Shown: positions 17,186-27,197 of the stretch, in pieces
Position numbering within the stretch: the stretch's first letter is position 1
Layout of the letters: every line of letters begins with the position of its first letter
DNA from: Bacteroides sp. 519
GTDB lineage: Bacteria > Bacteroidota > Bacteroidia > Bacteroidales > Bacteroidaceae
NCBI RefSeq assembly: GCF_010500955.1
Contig: NZ_QVMJ01000039.1
Span: 1-38,313 of the forward strand
Direction of reading: 5' to 3'
DNA: 38,313 nt
Notes under the pieces: generated by a model
Told to the model about the DNA's origin: nothing
Databases searched by the model: none
The model's input: only the letters and a program-made list of their open reading frames with translations
Position numbers and translations under genes: made by a program

Positions 17186-17290
17186 AAATGCAGTTCATTT
17201 GCACCTCAAATGCAGTTCATTTATACCTCAAATGCAGTTCATTTAGCATACAAATGCAGTTCATTTAGGGTGCAAATGCAGTTCATTTGT
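17186..17290. repeat. Array of five AAATGCAGTTCATTT units at exact 22-bp pitch
   Basis: The 15-base block AAATGCAGTTCATTT is repeated perfectly five times, with its ATG starting at 17188, 17210, 17232, 17254 and 17276, exactly 22 bp apart. The 7-base spacers differ (GCACCTC, ATACCTC, AGCATAC, AGGGTGC, GTAGCTG). Each block is an interrupted palindrome, AAATG and CATTT around CAGTT. The array lies directly between the giant inverted repeat and the GAGAGTT-type core repeat. Unit number and pitch parallel the arrays at 1138-1291 and 37888-38002, although the palindrome differs. It is too short-period to be a CRISPR. Confidence 0.92.
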
Positions 17291-17361
17291 AGCTGAGAGT
17301 TGAGAATTGAGAGTTGAGAGTTCCATGCGGCATCGTAACTTTCAACTTTCAACTCTCAACT
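17291..17361. repeat. Inverted repeat with CCATGCGGCATCG core and GAGAGTTGA/TCAACTCTC arms
   Basis: The left arm 17291-17322 is made of GAGAGTT/GAGAATT units. The core CCATGCGGCATCG is at 17323-17335, framed as GTTCCATGCGGCATCGTAAC, and the right arm 17336-17361 is made of CAACTTT/CAACTCT units. The arms pair as inverted copies with a few mismatches. It follows the 22-bp array without a gap. On the minus strand, the stop codon of a possible 58-residue reading frame (17349-17525) falls inside the right arm, as at other members of this family. Confidence 0.88.
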
Positions 17362-17525
17362 AGAGCAGCAGCAGTTTCTTTTTTATCTTTTTCTACTGAT
17401 GTTTTCTTTTCTGTTATGTTATGTTCTGTTGCCATGGTAGTACCATTTTTCTTCTGCCAGCGTTTGTTCGCGTTTTTCTTTCCGACTATACTGCGTTTAA
17501 CTATCTTATCATTGTAATTTTGCAT
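17349..17525 (-). CDS. Possible small Lys-rich protein, 58 residues
   Basis: On the minus strand an ATG at 17525 opens a 58-codon frame ending in TGA at 17349. The protein is strongly basic in its first half (DKIVKRSIVGKKNANKRWQKK) and Lys/Glu/Ala-rich in its second (TEKKTSVEKDKKETAAALVE). A second ATG at codon 31 could start a shorter form. Composition and codon pattern look like a real small gene rather than chance, and its position with the stop inside a repeat arm copies what real genes do elsewhere in this window. There is no clear promoter or homologue known to me, so function is unknown. The 300 bases between it and the next gene (17526-17827) show nothing else coding. Confidence 0.4.
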   Translation of the reverse strand: MQNYNDKIVKRSIVGKKNANKRWQKKNGTTMATEHNITEKKTSVEKDKKETAAALVES

Positions 17526-17784
17526 AACCCGTGTAACATATTCAGACGAAATAATGGGTTGTCATTTTCCATTCTATCTACAGTGGTTGTACAACACATC
17601 ATCAATCTATTTACAACGAATGTTATACGTATGTGTATCCTTAACTGAACCTAAACCGGCTACAAAATAAGCAATACAGATATATGTTTTTAACTATAGT
17701 TTGCGTAGATTGCAAAATAATGTGTTTTGGACTATAAGGTACATCTTCCGGACTATATTGCACCTGTTATCTAGCTGGTGAAGC

Positions 17785-17792
17785 TATTTTTG
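17785..17792 (+). promoter_or_regulatory. Weak candidate -7 element for the hybrid regulator gene
   Basis: TATTTTTG at 17785-17792 fits TAnnTTTG and lies 36 bases before the ATG at 17828. The nearest TTG upstream (17758-17760) is 24 bases away, longer than the 17-20 bases at the better promoters here, so the match is weak. The rest of 17526-17827 is AT-rich with no gene, terminator or repeat that I can support. Confidence 0.3.
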
Positions 17793-17827
17793 ATCATTAT
17801 TATCCTTTCACTATAGCCATTATTACA

Positions 17828-20800
17828 ATGAAAAGAATATCTATTTTCTTCTTGTACTGCATATTTACATTAACCTCACAGGCTATTTTCTTTAAACATA
17901 TTGGTACGAACGAAGGTCTGGCCCAACTCTCCGTTATGTCTATCTACCAAGATGAACTGGGCAGAATGTGGTTTGGAACCTACGAAGGAATCAGCATATA
18001 CAATGGAAACCGGATAACCAACCTAAAACCGGTAATAAACCCCGATCACTATCCGGATTTATCGGGAAAAGTAAAAGCCAGCAATACACTTATTATAACT
18101 GGCAACAACATGAACAATCTGTTTTTCAGGGTAGATTATGCTTTGGTTAAATACAATATTAAAACAGATGAAATTCAACTGCTGGTACCAGATAGGGTAA
18201 ATACAGTGGCATCGGTTGATGGTGAAATATGGTATTCGCGAAACGATTCTATCTTTCGTTGGAACGACGAGGCCAACACAGCAGAACTGATTTTGAAAAC
18301 TGGTTTAAAGAGTCCGATCACCAAAATTCACCGGGCTACAAATAAAACTTTGTGGATTGGAACCTCGTATGGATTCTACAAAAAAACAAATACCGACCAG
18401 CACCCTGTATTGGTTATTCCGGCCAAAGATATAGCCGAGATATACGAAACCTCCTCGGGCGACATCTGGATTGGTTGCCGGATGGACGGAATGCACAAAA
18501 TAGATAAGAACGGGCAGATAACAGAGTTCCTTCATCAACCAGGTAACCCCAACTCTATAGCAAGCAACCAGATAAGGGCTTTTTTGGAAGATAAAAAAGG
18601 AAACTTATGGATTGGTACATTTAACGGACTACAGAAGTATGAACCCGAGACTGGAAAATTCACCCTGTATTCGCCTTCTAAACAGCCGGGTAGTTTAAAC
18701 CATGCATCGGTGTTTTCGCTTTATCAAGATAAACAAGGTACAATATGGGTGGGCACCTATTATGGAGGGGTGAATTATTTCAATCCGGATAGCGACATCT
18801 TTACATATTACACCGACGATCCGTTGCGCAGCGATTGCCTGAGCCATGTTTTTGTGGGCAACATGGTTGAAGATAAGAACCACGACATCTGGATTTGCAC
18901 AGAGGGGGGAGGCTTGAATAAGTTAGATAGAAAAACAAAATCGTTTACTCATTTTATGGCAAACAGAACCCCCAATTCTATTGCCCACAATAACATAAAA
19001 GCAATAGTATACGACCAAAAAAGACACTCGCTTTATATAGGTACACACACCGGAGGGATTTCGAAGTACGACATAAGCCGGAATCAATTCACCAATTACC
19101 TGTCGGTATGGAAACACACACCCAATACACCCGGCGATATTATACACAGCATGCAAATTGTGGGCGACAGTTTGTTAATTACAGCCCGAAACGGTTTGTT
19201 TGTTATGAACATGGCAAACGATTCGGTAAAATACCTGTTTAAAGAAAAAATTATTAATGGGCTTTCTATCCTTGTTGATAAAGACAAGAAATTGTGGATA
19301 TCGCAAACCGATCGTCTGTTGCAAATAGACCTGAAAAACGAAGCTAATGTAAAAACATATAGGTTTGGCGAAAAAGGACTGGGAAGCTTTCAGATTATGA
19401 AAATGTTGCAAACAGCCAATGGCGATATTTACTTTGCCGGTAGAGGCTCGGGAGTATCCCGGTTTAATCCCGAAACAGACACCTTTGAACGCTTTACGGT
19501 AGAAAACGGCGCATTGATGAGCAATTATTGCTACAACATAGCCGAAAGCCGGCAAGGAAATCTGGTGCTGACTACCGATAACGGTTTATCATTTTTCTTA
19601 CCTCAAAAAGGAACGTTCGAACATGTATCTTTAGGTACAAACGGCTTGATTGTATCGGCATTTAACGAAGGCTGTGGTTTGTTGGTTGGCGACAATGGCG
19701 AAATATTTGCAGGAGGCACAGACGGCTTAACTACATTTTTCGAGGACGATTTGTTTAACATCAACAAAGATTATAACATCTTCTTTTCGCAACTACAAAT
19801 ATCCAACAAGGTTATTACGCCCAATGATAAAAGCGGCATCCTGAAAAAGGCACTTGCCTACACCGATAAAATTACGCTGAGCCATAAACAAAACAATTTA
19901 ATTATCTCTTTCACTTCCAATAACTACATCGGAATGTTAGATAATTACATCTACGAATATAAACTGGAAGGATTCGATGCTAACTGGATCAGTACTTTTA
20001 AAGATAACATTTACTACACCAACCTTAATCCGGGAGATTATGTTTTAAAAGTACGGCAAAAAGAAATAAACCAAAGCAAATCTATCCGCGAAATCAGTAT
20101 GGCAATTCATATAAAAACCCCTTTCTATGCCACTCCCATATCAATAGTGTTGTATATATTACTGGTATTGCTCATTATATCTACGTTGGTTTATTTTCAA
20201 TACAGCAAAATAAAACTCAAAACATCATTAGATCTGGAGAAAAAAGATAAAGAACAGATTGAAATCCTGAATCAGGCCAAATTAAGGTTCTTCACCAACA
20301 TCAGTCACGAGTTCAGAACCCCTTTAACACTTATCATATCGCAAGTAGAAGTGCTGTTGCAAAACTCCAGTCTCTCGCCCACTATCTACAATAAAATACT
20401 AAAGATATACAAGCACACTTATCAGATGCGAAGGCTGATTTCCGAATTGCTTGATTTTAGGAAGTTTGAACAAAACCACGTAGTATTGAATCTTGTAGAA
20501 AAAGACTTCGCCTCGTTTGTGCAAGAGATTTATTTAAATTTCTACGAATTCTCGGCAGCACACCATATTACATATACTTTTCAGTCGAAAGCCGAAAAGG
20601 TACTTGCCTGGTTCGACCCCATACAAATGCAGAAGGTGGTATACAATTTACTTTCCAATGCCTTTAAATATACCAAAGCCCAAGGATTTATTGAAGTTAT
20701 CGTAGTTGAAAAGCAAGATACTATTGATTTACAGATTATCGACAACGGTATTGGAATAAACCAAAAAGATATCGAAAAGATATTCGACAGGTTTTATCAG

Positions 20801-21856
20801 GCAGGTAACGAACCCGAAAACTTACCCGGAAACGGAACCGGTATCGGATTGGCATTAACCAAAAGCATTGTCGAAAGTCATCATGGCACAATATCAGTAA
20901 AGAGTCAGCCGGGCTACGGCAGTATTTTTACGGTCACCCTAAAAAAGGGAAACGAGCATTTTGCAAACGACAAAGGGGCTTCGATAGCTACCGATTCGGC
21001 CATCGAAAACATTAAACCCGACACCCTGCCCGATCCGTTCTTTATGGATACAATGACCGAATCGCTCGAAACATCTATCAACGATGATATAAAGGAGGAG
21101 AAAAACATCATCCTGATTGTTGAAGACAATGAAGAGCTATTGCAAACGCTAATCGCACTATTCAGCCCATTGTATCAGGTGGTTTCTGCCCGCAATGGAG
21201 AAGAGGGGCTGCAAAAAGCAATCGACGAACATCCCGACCTGATTCTTAGCGACATTATGATGCCACGAATGACGGGTACGGAAATGTGTATGCGTATAAA
21301 AAGTAACATCGATCTATGCCACATCCCTGTAGTACTATTAACCGCCCTCACCTCGAGCGAACAAAACATGGAAGGGCTACAACGTGGTGCCGACGATTAT
21401 ATTGGAAAGCCTTTTAATGCCAAACTATTGATTGCCCGTTGCAACAATTTAATAAGAAACCGAAAGTTGCTACAAAACAAATACAAGCAGCAAACCACTA
21501 CAGACACCAAATTGCTTGCTACAAACAAACTCGATCTGAATTTTATTGAGAAAGCCGAAAGTATTATTATTGAATATCTCGACGATCCGGAATTCGACAT
21601 TAATCAGTTGGCACAAGAAATGGCATTAGGTCGCAGTACACTCTTCTCTAAGTTCAAGAGCTTAACCGGAATGACTCCCAACGAGTTTATTCTGAACTAC
21701 AAACTTAAGCTGGCTGCAAACCTTCTTCAGAATGAACCCGATTTGCAAATCTCGGACATTTCGGACAGATTAGGGTTCAGCTCACCCCGGTATTTTAGTA
21801 AATGCTTTAAGATACAGTTTAATATAACTCCGGTTCAGTTCAGGAAGCGGGATTGA
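17828..21856 (+). CDS. Hybrid two-component system regulator (sensor, kinase, receiver and AraC DNA-binding domain in one chain)
   Basis: A 1342-residue hybrid sensor that usually senses an oligosaccharide in the periplasm and activates the neighbouring utilisation genes. In order: a signal peptide; about ten two-component-regulator propeller blades (for example GNLWIGTFNGLQKY, GTIWVGTYYGGVNYF); a Y_Y_Y domain at about 670-760; a membrane helix at about 770-792; a histidine kinase with H827 in NISHEFRTPLTLI and ATPase boxes (NLLSNAFKYT, DNGIGI, GNGTGIGLAL). These are followed by a receiver with phospho-acceptor D1142 (LILSDIMMPRMTG) and an AraC-type helix-turn-helix pair at the C terminus. 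All domains appear intact. It lies directly upstream of susC on the same strand, the standard arrangement. Confidence 0.95.
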   Translation: MKRISIFFLYCIFTLTSQAIFFKHIGTNEGLAQLSVMSIYQDELGRMWFGTYEGISIYNGNRITNLKPVINPDHYPDLSGKVKASNTLIITGNNMNNLFFRVDYALVKYNIKTDEIQLLVPDRVNTVASVDGEIWYSRNDSIFRWNDEANTAELILKTGLKSPITKIHRATNKTLWIGTSYGFYKKTNTDQHPVLVIPAKDIAEIYETSSGDIWIGCRMDGMHKIDKNGQITEFLHQPGNPNSIASNQIRAFLEDKKGNLWIGTFNGLQKYEPETGKFTLYSPSKQPGSLNHASVFSLYQDKQGTIWVGTYYGGVNYFNPDSDIFTYYTDDPLRSDCLSHVFVGNMVEDKNHDIWICTEGGGLNKLDRKTKSFTHFMANRTPNSIAHNNIKAIVYDQKRHSLYIGTHTGGISKYDISRNQFTNYLSVWKHTPNTPGDIIHSMQIVGDSLLITARNGLFVMNMANDSVKYLFKEKIINGLSILVDKDKKLWISQTDRLLQIDLKNEANVKTYRFGEKGLGSFQIMKMLQTANGDIYFAGRGSGVSRFNPETDTFERFTVENGALMSNYCYNIAESRQGNLVLTTDNGLSFFLPQKGTFEHVSLGTNGLIVSAFNEGCGLLVGDNGEIFAGGTDGLTTFFEDDLFNINKDYNIFFSQLQISNKVITPNDKSGILKKALAYTDKITLSHKQNNLIISFTSNNYIGMLDNYIYEYKLEGFDANWISTFKDNIYYTNLNPGDYVLKVRQKEINQSKSIREISMAIHIKTPFYATPISIVLYILLVLLIISTLVYFQYSKIKLKTSLDLEKKDKEQIEILNQAKLRFFTNISHEFRTPLTLIISQVEVLLQNSSLSPTIYNKILKIYKHTYQMRRLISELLDFRKFEQNHVVLNLVEKDFASFVQEIYLNFYEFSAAHHITYTFQSKAEKVLAWFDPIQMQKVVYNLLSNAFKYTKAQGFIEVIVVEKQDTIDLQIIDNGIGINQKDIEKIFDRFYQAGNEPENLPGNGTGIGLALTKSIVESHHGTISVKSQPGYGSIFTVTLKKGNEHFANDKGASIATDSAIENIKPDTLPDPFFMDTMTESLETSINDDIKEEKNIILIVEDNEELLQTLIALFSPLYQVVSARNGEEGLQKAIDEHPDLILSDIMMPRMTGTEMCMRIKSNIDLCHIPVVLLTALTSSEQNMEGLQRGADDYIGKPFNAKLLIARCNNLIRNRKLLQNKYKQQTTTDTKLLATNKLDLNFIEKAESIIIEYLDDPEFDINQLAQEMALGRSTLFSKFKSLTGMTPNEFILNYKLKLAANLLQNEPDLQISDISDRLGFSSPRYFSKCFKIQFNITPVQFRKRD

Positions 21857-21942
21857 GTACCTTTTCGCGCCTTCAGCCCCTTCCTATGTGTTAAAATACC
21901 AATACTGGATTATTTGATACCTCTTTAAGATTAATAGCTCCA

Positions 21943-21970
21943 TTGCTTCTATGTATAAACTCTAGTTTTG
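21943..21970 (+). promoter_or_regulatory. Candidate promoter of the susC-susD operon
   Basis: TTG at 21943-21945, a 17-base spacer and TAGTTTTG at 21963-21970 resemble the Bacteroidota consensus. Transcription would begin near 21976, leaving an untranslated leader of about 135 bases before the susC ATG at 22113, a common length for such operons. The remainder of the 21857-22112 gap is AT-rich with no other feature; the regulator's binding site should lie upstream of the promoter but I cannot point to it. Confidence 0.45.
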
Positions 21971-22112
21971 TGCTATCACATTTCTATAACCTTAAGACGC
22001 GTAAATATGAATAATTCGTTAACTCAAAAAATAAAAGTATGATAACATGAACCTATCCTAAGTATTGTTTTACTAATTATTAAAGAAACCTTATTAACTA
22101 ATTACAAGTTTA

Positions 22113-25100
22113 ATGAAAACAATTAAGACTAAAATTCTCTACGCATTGTGCATGCTGTTTCTAACAGTTAACCTGTTTGCACAAGAAAGTAGAACAGTGA
22201 GCGGCACAGTTGTCGACTCATTTGGTGACCCTATGCCAGGGGTAAGTATTGCTATAAAAAACACACAAACGGGAACCATAACAGGTCTCGATGGTGATTT
22301 TACAATCAATGTATCCGGTTCTGATGATGTGTTGGTCTTTTCGTTTATCGGATTTACAGCACAGGAAATTAAAGTAGGTAATAACACTACTATTAATGTG
22401 AAACTACAAGAAGACTCTCAAGCTCTTGATGAGGTAGTGGTAGTAGGTTATGGTGTACAGAAGAAGGTGAATCTTACGGGTTCGGTTTCGAATGTATCTG
22501 GTGAGAAACTAGAAAGTCGCCCAGTAACTAACCTATCCTCTGCACTGGCAGGTTTAGCAGCAGGTGTAACAGTATCTCAAAGTTCTGGTGAACCAGGAAG
22601 TGATAACGGAAATATTCGTGTACGTGGTGTAAGTACTTTCACCAGTGACTATAGAGGTCCATTGGTAATCATTGACGGATCAGTTGGAGACATGAATTCT
22701 ATTAACCCCAATGATGTTGAATCTATTGTAACACTGAAAGATGCTGCTTCGGCTGCAATCTATGGTTCACGTGGTGCAAATGGTGTTATCTTGGTTACCA
22801 CAAAAAGAGGTAAGCAAGACACTCCTCCAAGAGTTACATACACAGGTATCTTTGCTAGTCAAAGCCCCCAGAGTCGCTTTAAATTCATGTCGAATTATGC
22901 TGACTATATGGATGCATTTAATATCGCTCGCAGTAATATGGGCCAAAGTCAAAAATATGGTGATGACACCATTGATGCATGGCGTGAAGCATCAAAAAAC
23001 CCTAATGCAACAAGCGAGTGGGGAATACCTAATTGGGTAGCTTATCCAAATACTGATTGGCAAAAAGAAATGTTCCAAAGCAGCTTCATGCAAACGCATA
23101 ATTTATCTGTTACTGGTGGTAGCAAAAACACCAAATACCTACTTTCCAAACTAACCCAGGTATGGTTGCCAAGTATGATGGAAAATTTGGCGCACCTGAG
23201 GCTGATGAAGAAAAGAAAGATCTGAATAATGTTTACCGTTGGACTGCAATGTCGGGTGGTAAAAAAACAACTACCCGTATCAGTACAAGTTGGTACGCAG
23301 AAGTTGACATAATGAAAGGACTTACTGGTAAAATTAATGCTAATTATCAAGATTATTCGCACATAACAGATACTTATTCGAAACATACAGAAGGGTATAG
23401 TTTCCGTAAAGATAAAGTAATAGTTTCTACACCTACACTTGATGCAGCAACAGTTAATTTTGCAATGGACAGACGGTATGAATATACACTTACTGGAACA
23501 TTGAACTATATGAATACTTTTGGTGATCACGACATCAATGTTCTAGCTGGTTATGAGCAATATTATTACAACACACGTACTGATAATGCACAGAAAAAAG
23601 GCCTAATGGATTTCTCCATTCATGATATGCAGTCAGCATCTGAAATGGTTTATATCAATTATCATAAGGACAATGATCTTTCCGAACGCGACTATGGTAT
23701 GCTTTCTTATTTCGGACGTATCAACTATGCCTATAAAGGACGTTATTTATTAGAAGCCAATGTGCGTCGTGATGGTTCATCGCGTTTCTCACCAGATAAT
23801 CGTTGGGGTACATTCCCTTCATTCTCTTTAGGATGGCGCATATCAGAAGAATCGTTTATGGAAAATACACGTTCTTGGTTAAGTAATCTGAAACTTCGTG
23901 CATCTTGGGGTAAATTAGGTAATGTTACATCAGGTTATTATGATTGGCAATCAGTTTATTCTATTATAAATAGTTCTTTTGGAGGTAATATATCTAACGG
24001 TTTAGCTGTAACTAAGGTAGGTAACCCAATTATTCAATGGGAGAATATCAATTCAACAGGAATTGGTCTTGATGCGTCATTCTTAAACAACAAACTAACT
24101 CTTGAAGTAGATTTCTACAACAAAGTTACAGAAGGTATTCTAACAAATCCAACTATGCCATTTACTATGGGGTTAGCTACAGCACCAACACAAAATACAG
24201 CTGATTTGCGTAACCGTGGTTTGGAAGTTACATTGGGGTGGAATGATCGAATCAAAGATTTCCAATATGGCGCGAATATAAACTTCTCGTATAATCAGAA
24301 CAAGGTAACCAAATACCTAGGTAAATTTGAAGCTGGTTGGAATGATAAAGGTGAATACACTAGTAATATCGGTAAATCGGCTACAACTCAAAATAATGGT
24401 ATTCGTACTGAAGGACATATGTTCGATGAATATTATATGTTGCAAAGATATAAAGGAACAGGCAAGTATAAAGACGGAAGTGGAAATGTTGACCCACTTG
24501 GAGGACCTAGGGATGGTATGATACGTACACCAGAAGACTTGCAATGGGTAAAAGATATGATTGCTGCTGGATATTCTTTCCAACCTAAAAGCACAGTTGG
24601 AAGAGGACAGTTAAATTATGGTGAGTATATTTATGCTGACGAAAATGGTGACAAAATTTTCGGTAATACACACGACCGGGTATTTACTGGTAAATCATCT
24701 ATGCCTAAATACACATTAGGTATCAACTTGAACGCAGCATGGAAAGGTTTTGATATGAGCATGACATGGGCTGGTAGCTTTGGAATGTACTATTACATGT
24801 ATGAAAGAGGTATCAATGCTACCAATGTAACTGATGGCGAACAAATTGCATCCAACTTCAAACAATACTATTATTATAACGAGAATAACCCAAATGATCC
24901 TCTCAACAACATCAATGCTAAATATCCAAGTTTAAAATATGGTACTGGGTCATTGGGTAACCAAGCTGTAAATACAACAAACCTATATAATGGTTCGTAC
25001 CTGAAATTGAAAACTTTACAAATTGGTTATTCTTTACCAAACAGTTTAGTTGCTAAAATGCGTATGCAGAAGTTGAGAGTATTTCTGGCTGGTGAGAACT

Positions 25101-25207
25101 TGTTGACTATTACAGACTTCCCAGGAATGGATCCTGAAATTGGTGCATCAGTAAATAAATACCCGCTAAACAAACAACTTTCGGCAGGTGTAAACATTAC
25201 TTTTTAA
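22113..25207 (+). pseudogene. susC-like TonB-dependent outer-membrane transporter, broken by internal deletion and frameshift
   Basis: Two frames together encode a SusC-type glycan importer. Frame one (22113-23225) holds a signal peptide, a carboxypeptidase-regulatory-like domain (SGTVVDSFGDPMPGVSIAIK), the LDEVVVVGYG segment and the plug (NIRVRGVSTF, LKDAASAAIYGSRGANG). It reads in frame as far as SVTGGSKNTKYLLS near 23150. Frame two, entered at about 23151 and running to 25207, resumes with TNPGMVAKYDGKFGAPEADE and continues through the barrel to a normal C terminus (KYPLNKQLSAGVNITF). SusC relatives normally carry about 50-60 residues between these points (the NPG...MENTG strand pair and following loop), so bases are missing and the count is not a multiple of three. 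There is no STN domain. Real mutation or assembly error cannot be distinguished here. Confidence 0.85.
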
Positions 25208-25225
25208 TAATAAACAGCATACAAA

Positions 25226-27064
25226 ATGAAAAAAATATTATATACCTTAACAGGAGCAGCTCTCAGTTTATGCTTGTTCACAGGATGTACAGATTTGCTT
25301 GATACTCTTCCAACCAACAAGCCTGCTGCAAGTACTATGTGGACAACAGAAAATCTCACAGATATGGGTATTTCTGGGATCTATGCCAATTTGAGAAATA
25401 TGTGTTATAATACCAACAATGGTAATGGCGAAGCTGTAGGTTTTTATGGTTTTGAGGCTTATGGCATGTCAGGACAAATGGTACGTAACGTTACTTTTAC
25501 TAGTGGTGTCTCTTCAAGCAGTGGGTTATTTTCGAATACCTGGAAAAAAATGTACGAAGGTATACATAGAGCTAATGATGCTATCGTGAATATTCCAGTA
25601 AAATCACCTGTTTCTAATGAAAAGAAAGGTAGACTAGTGGCCGAAGCTCGCTTTTTGCGTGCTTTTCATTATTACATGCTGAACCAATTATTTAAAGGCG
25701 TACCTTATTATGATGCTCCAATTACAATTGAAGAAGCTACCAAAGGGCAAGAAACAGAAGAGTTCATTTGGAATAAGGTAATTGAAGATCTTACTGCATG
25801 TATTGCTGAACCTAATTTACCTAATAATGATTTTAAAGAAGGACGCGCAACTAAAGGAGCCGCTTATGCTTTAAGAGGAAAAGTATATATGTGCACAAAA
25901 GAGTATGCAAAAGCAGCAGACGATTTTGCTAAAGTTGGTGAATGTGGATACAAACTCTTCCAAGGTGGGTACAAAGAACTTTTCCTTGAAAAGAATGAAA
26001 GATGTGAAGAGATGATTTTCAGTGTGCAAAATATTGCTCTTACTGGATACGGAAATAAGGTACAACGTTTCTGTGGAACTAACTCTGCAAGTGGTGGTGG
26101 TACAACTGTTGGATGGAACGACTACATGGCTACACCAGATATTGTTGATCTTTATGAATATGGAGATGGAACAACTTTCGATTGGAAAGATATCATTCCG
26201 GAATACTATGATATACCTGTGAAAGCAAGAGAGGTTTTCTTTTTACGTGATATAAAGAAAGATGGCAAGGAGATTAGTGCAGAGAAAGTAACAACAGCAG
26301 TAAAAGATCGGTTAACAGCATTAGAAGCCATACACAAAGGAGTTAGTGCTTATTATCTTGAAGAAGGTAACGAAGCCCGTATACGTAAAGCATACGAAGG
26401 ACGCGACCCACGTTTAGGCATGAATGTGATAACTCCATATTCTACATTCAGAGGTTGGAGAAATACTCCAGCAGAAGAATTTGTTTCAACTTATCGTATA
26501 CCTACAGGAAAAGATAGTTCCAGAGAAGATAGAGAACTAGGTGATTTATGGCCAAATAATGCAAATTTAAACAGCAATAATAGCTACTACTTCCACCGTA
26601 AATTTGTTTGGGAAGGATACAATACTGTTCAACGTGACTATGGTCCAACTGATGAACCGATTATTCGCTATGCAGATGTGTTACTTGCATGGGCCGAAGC
26701 ATTAATAGAACTTGATAAATTATCTGAAGCTGCTGATAAAGTAAATATGGTAAGAGGTCGCAAGAGCGTTGATATGCCTGATGTTGTATATAGCGGACAA
26801 GCAGACTTACGCGAAAAAGTAAGAGATGAGCGTCGTAGAGAATTTGTGAACGAAGGCGTTAATTTCTTTGATGAGATGCGTTGGGGAACTTTTAAAGAAA
26901 AGAAATTCTATGACGGGAATGGTGCAAAAAGCGTTTGGGGAGCTATTATTGGTGGAACAGCATATGTATGGCCAACCACTGCCGACCTTAATGTATGGCC
27001 TGTACCCGTAGATGAAGTTGGTAGAAATAGTAACCTTACTAAAACTCCAGGATGGGCATACTAA
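25226..27064 (+). CDS. SusD/RagB-family glycan-binding outer-membrane lipoprotein
   Basis: A 612-residue SusD-like protein that sits as a lid on the SusC transporter and binds the polysaccharide at the cell surface. The lipoprotein signal is clear (ALSLCLFTGC, lipid cysteine C21). The family-typical start LLDTLPTNKPA, the helical tetratricopeptide-like part (VAEARFLRAFHYYMLNQLF) and the C-terminal RDERRREFVNEGVNFFDEMR and LTKTPGWAY ending are all present. The frame is intact, unlike that of its partner susC, which ends 18 bases upstream. An intrinsic terminator follows its stop. The ligand cannot be read from sequence; the downstream enzymes hint at a uronic-acid- or deoxysugar-containing polysaccharide. 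Confidence 0.95.
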   Translation: MKKILYTLTGAALSLCLFTGCTDLLDTLPTNKPAASTMWTTENLTDMGISGIYANLRNMCYNTNNGNGEAVGFYGFEAYGMSGQMVRNVTFTSGVSSSSGLFSNTWKKMYEGIHRANDAIVNIPVKSPVSNEKKGRLVAEARFLRAFHYYMLNQLFKGVPYYDAPITIEEATKGQETEEFIWNKVIEDLTACIAEPNLPNNDFKEGRATKGAAYALRGKVYMCTKEYAKAADDFAKVGECGYKLFQGGYKELFLEKNERCEEMIFSVQNIALTGYGNKVQRFCGTNSASGGGTTVGWNDYMATPDIVDLYEYGDGTTFDWKDIIPEYYDIPVKAREVFFLRDIKKDGKEISAEKVTTAVKDRLTALEAIHKGVSAYYLEEGNEARIRKAYEGRDPRLGMNVITPYSTFRGWRNTPAEEFVSTYRIPTGKDSSREDRELGDLWPNNANLNSNNSYYFHRKFVWEGYNTVQRDYGPTDEPIIRYADVLLAWAEALIELDKLSEAADKVNMVRGRKSVDMPDVVYSGQADLREKVRDERRREFVNEGVNFFDEMRWGTFKEKKFYDGNGAKSVWGAIIGGTAYVWPTTADLNVWPVPVDEVGRNSNLTKTPGWAY

Positions 27065-27095
27065 ATAGGTATTAGTATAACAATAGCAATTTGTT

Positions 27096-27125
27096 AGGGG
27101 AGGGAATTATTTCCCTCCCTTTTTT
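27096..27125 (+). terminator. Intrinsic terminator after susD
   Basis: GGGAGGGAA (27098-27106), a TTAT loop and TTCCCTCCC (27111-27119) form a perfect 9-bp stem, extended by weaker pairs, and are followed by TTTTTT (27120-27125). It ends the susC-susD transcript 30 bases after the susD stop, so the two enzyme genes beyond depend on read-through or on their own promoter just downstream. Confidence 0.9.
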
Positions 27126-27135
27126 GAACAATTAA

Positions 27136-27166
27136 TTGCTCTTAAACTAATAATCTGATATATTTG
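27136..27166 (+). promoter_or_regulatory. Promoter for the GH95-like and GH88 genes
   Basis: TTG at 27136-27138, a 20-base spacer and TATATTTG at 27159-27166 match the Bacteroidota consensus fully. Transcription would start near 27172, about 25 bases before the ATG at 27198. Placed directly behind the terminator, it suggests the enzymes form a separate transcription unit from susC-susD. Confidence 0.65.
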
Positions 27167-27197
27167 TAGCATTTATTAAACTAAATCTCTTAAAAGA

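Noticed and set aside
17314..17517. Plus-strand frame across the core repeat at 17323
   Set aside because: It starts inside the repeat, is Phe/Leu-rich and is the antisense of the more protein-like minus-strand frame at 17349-17525.
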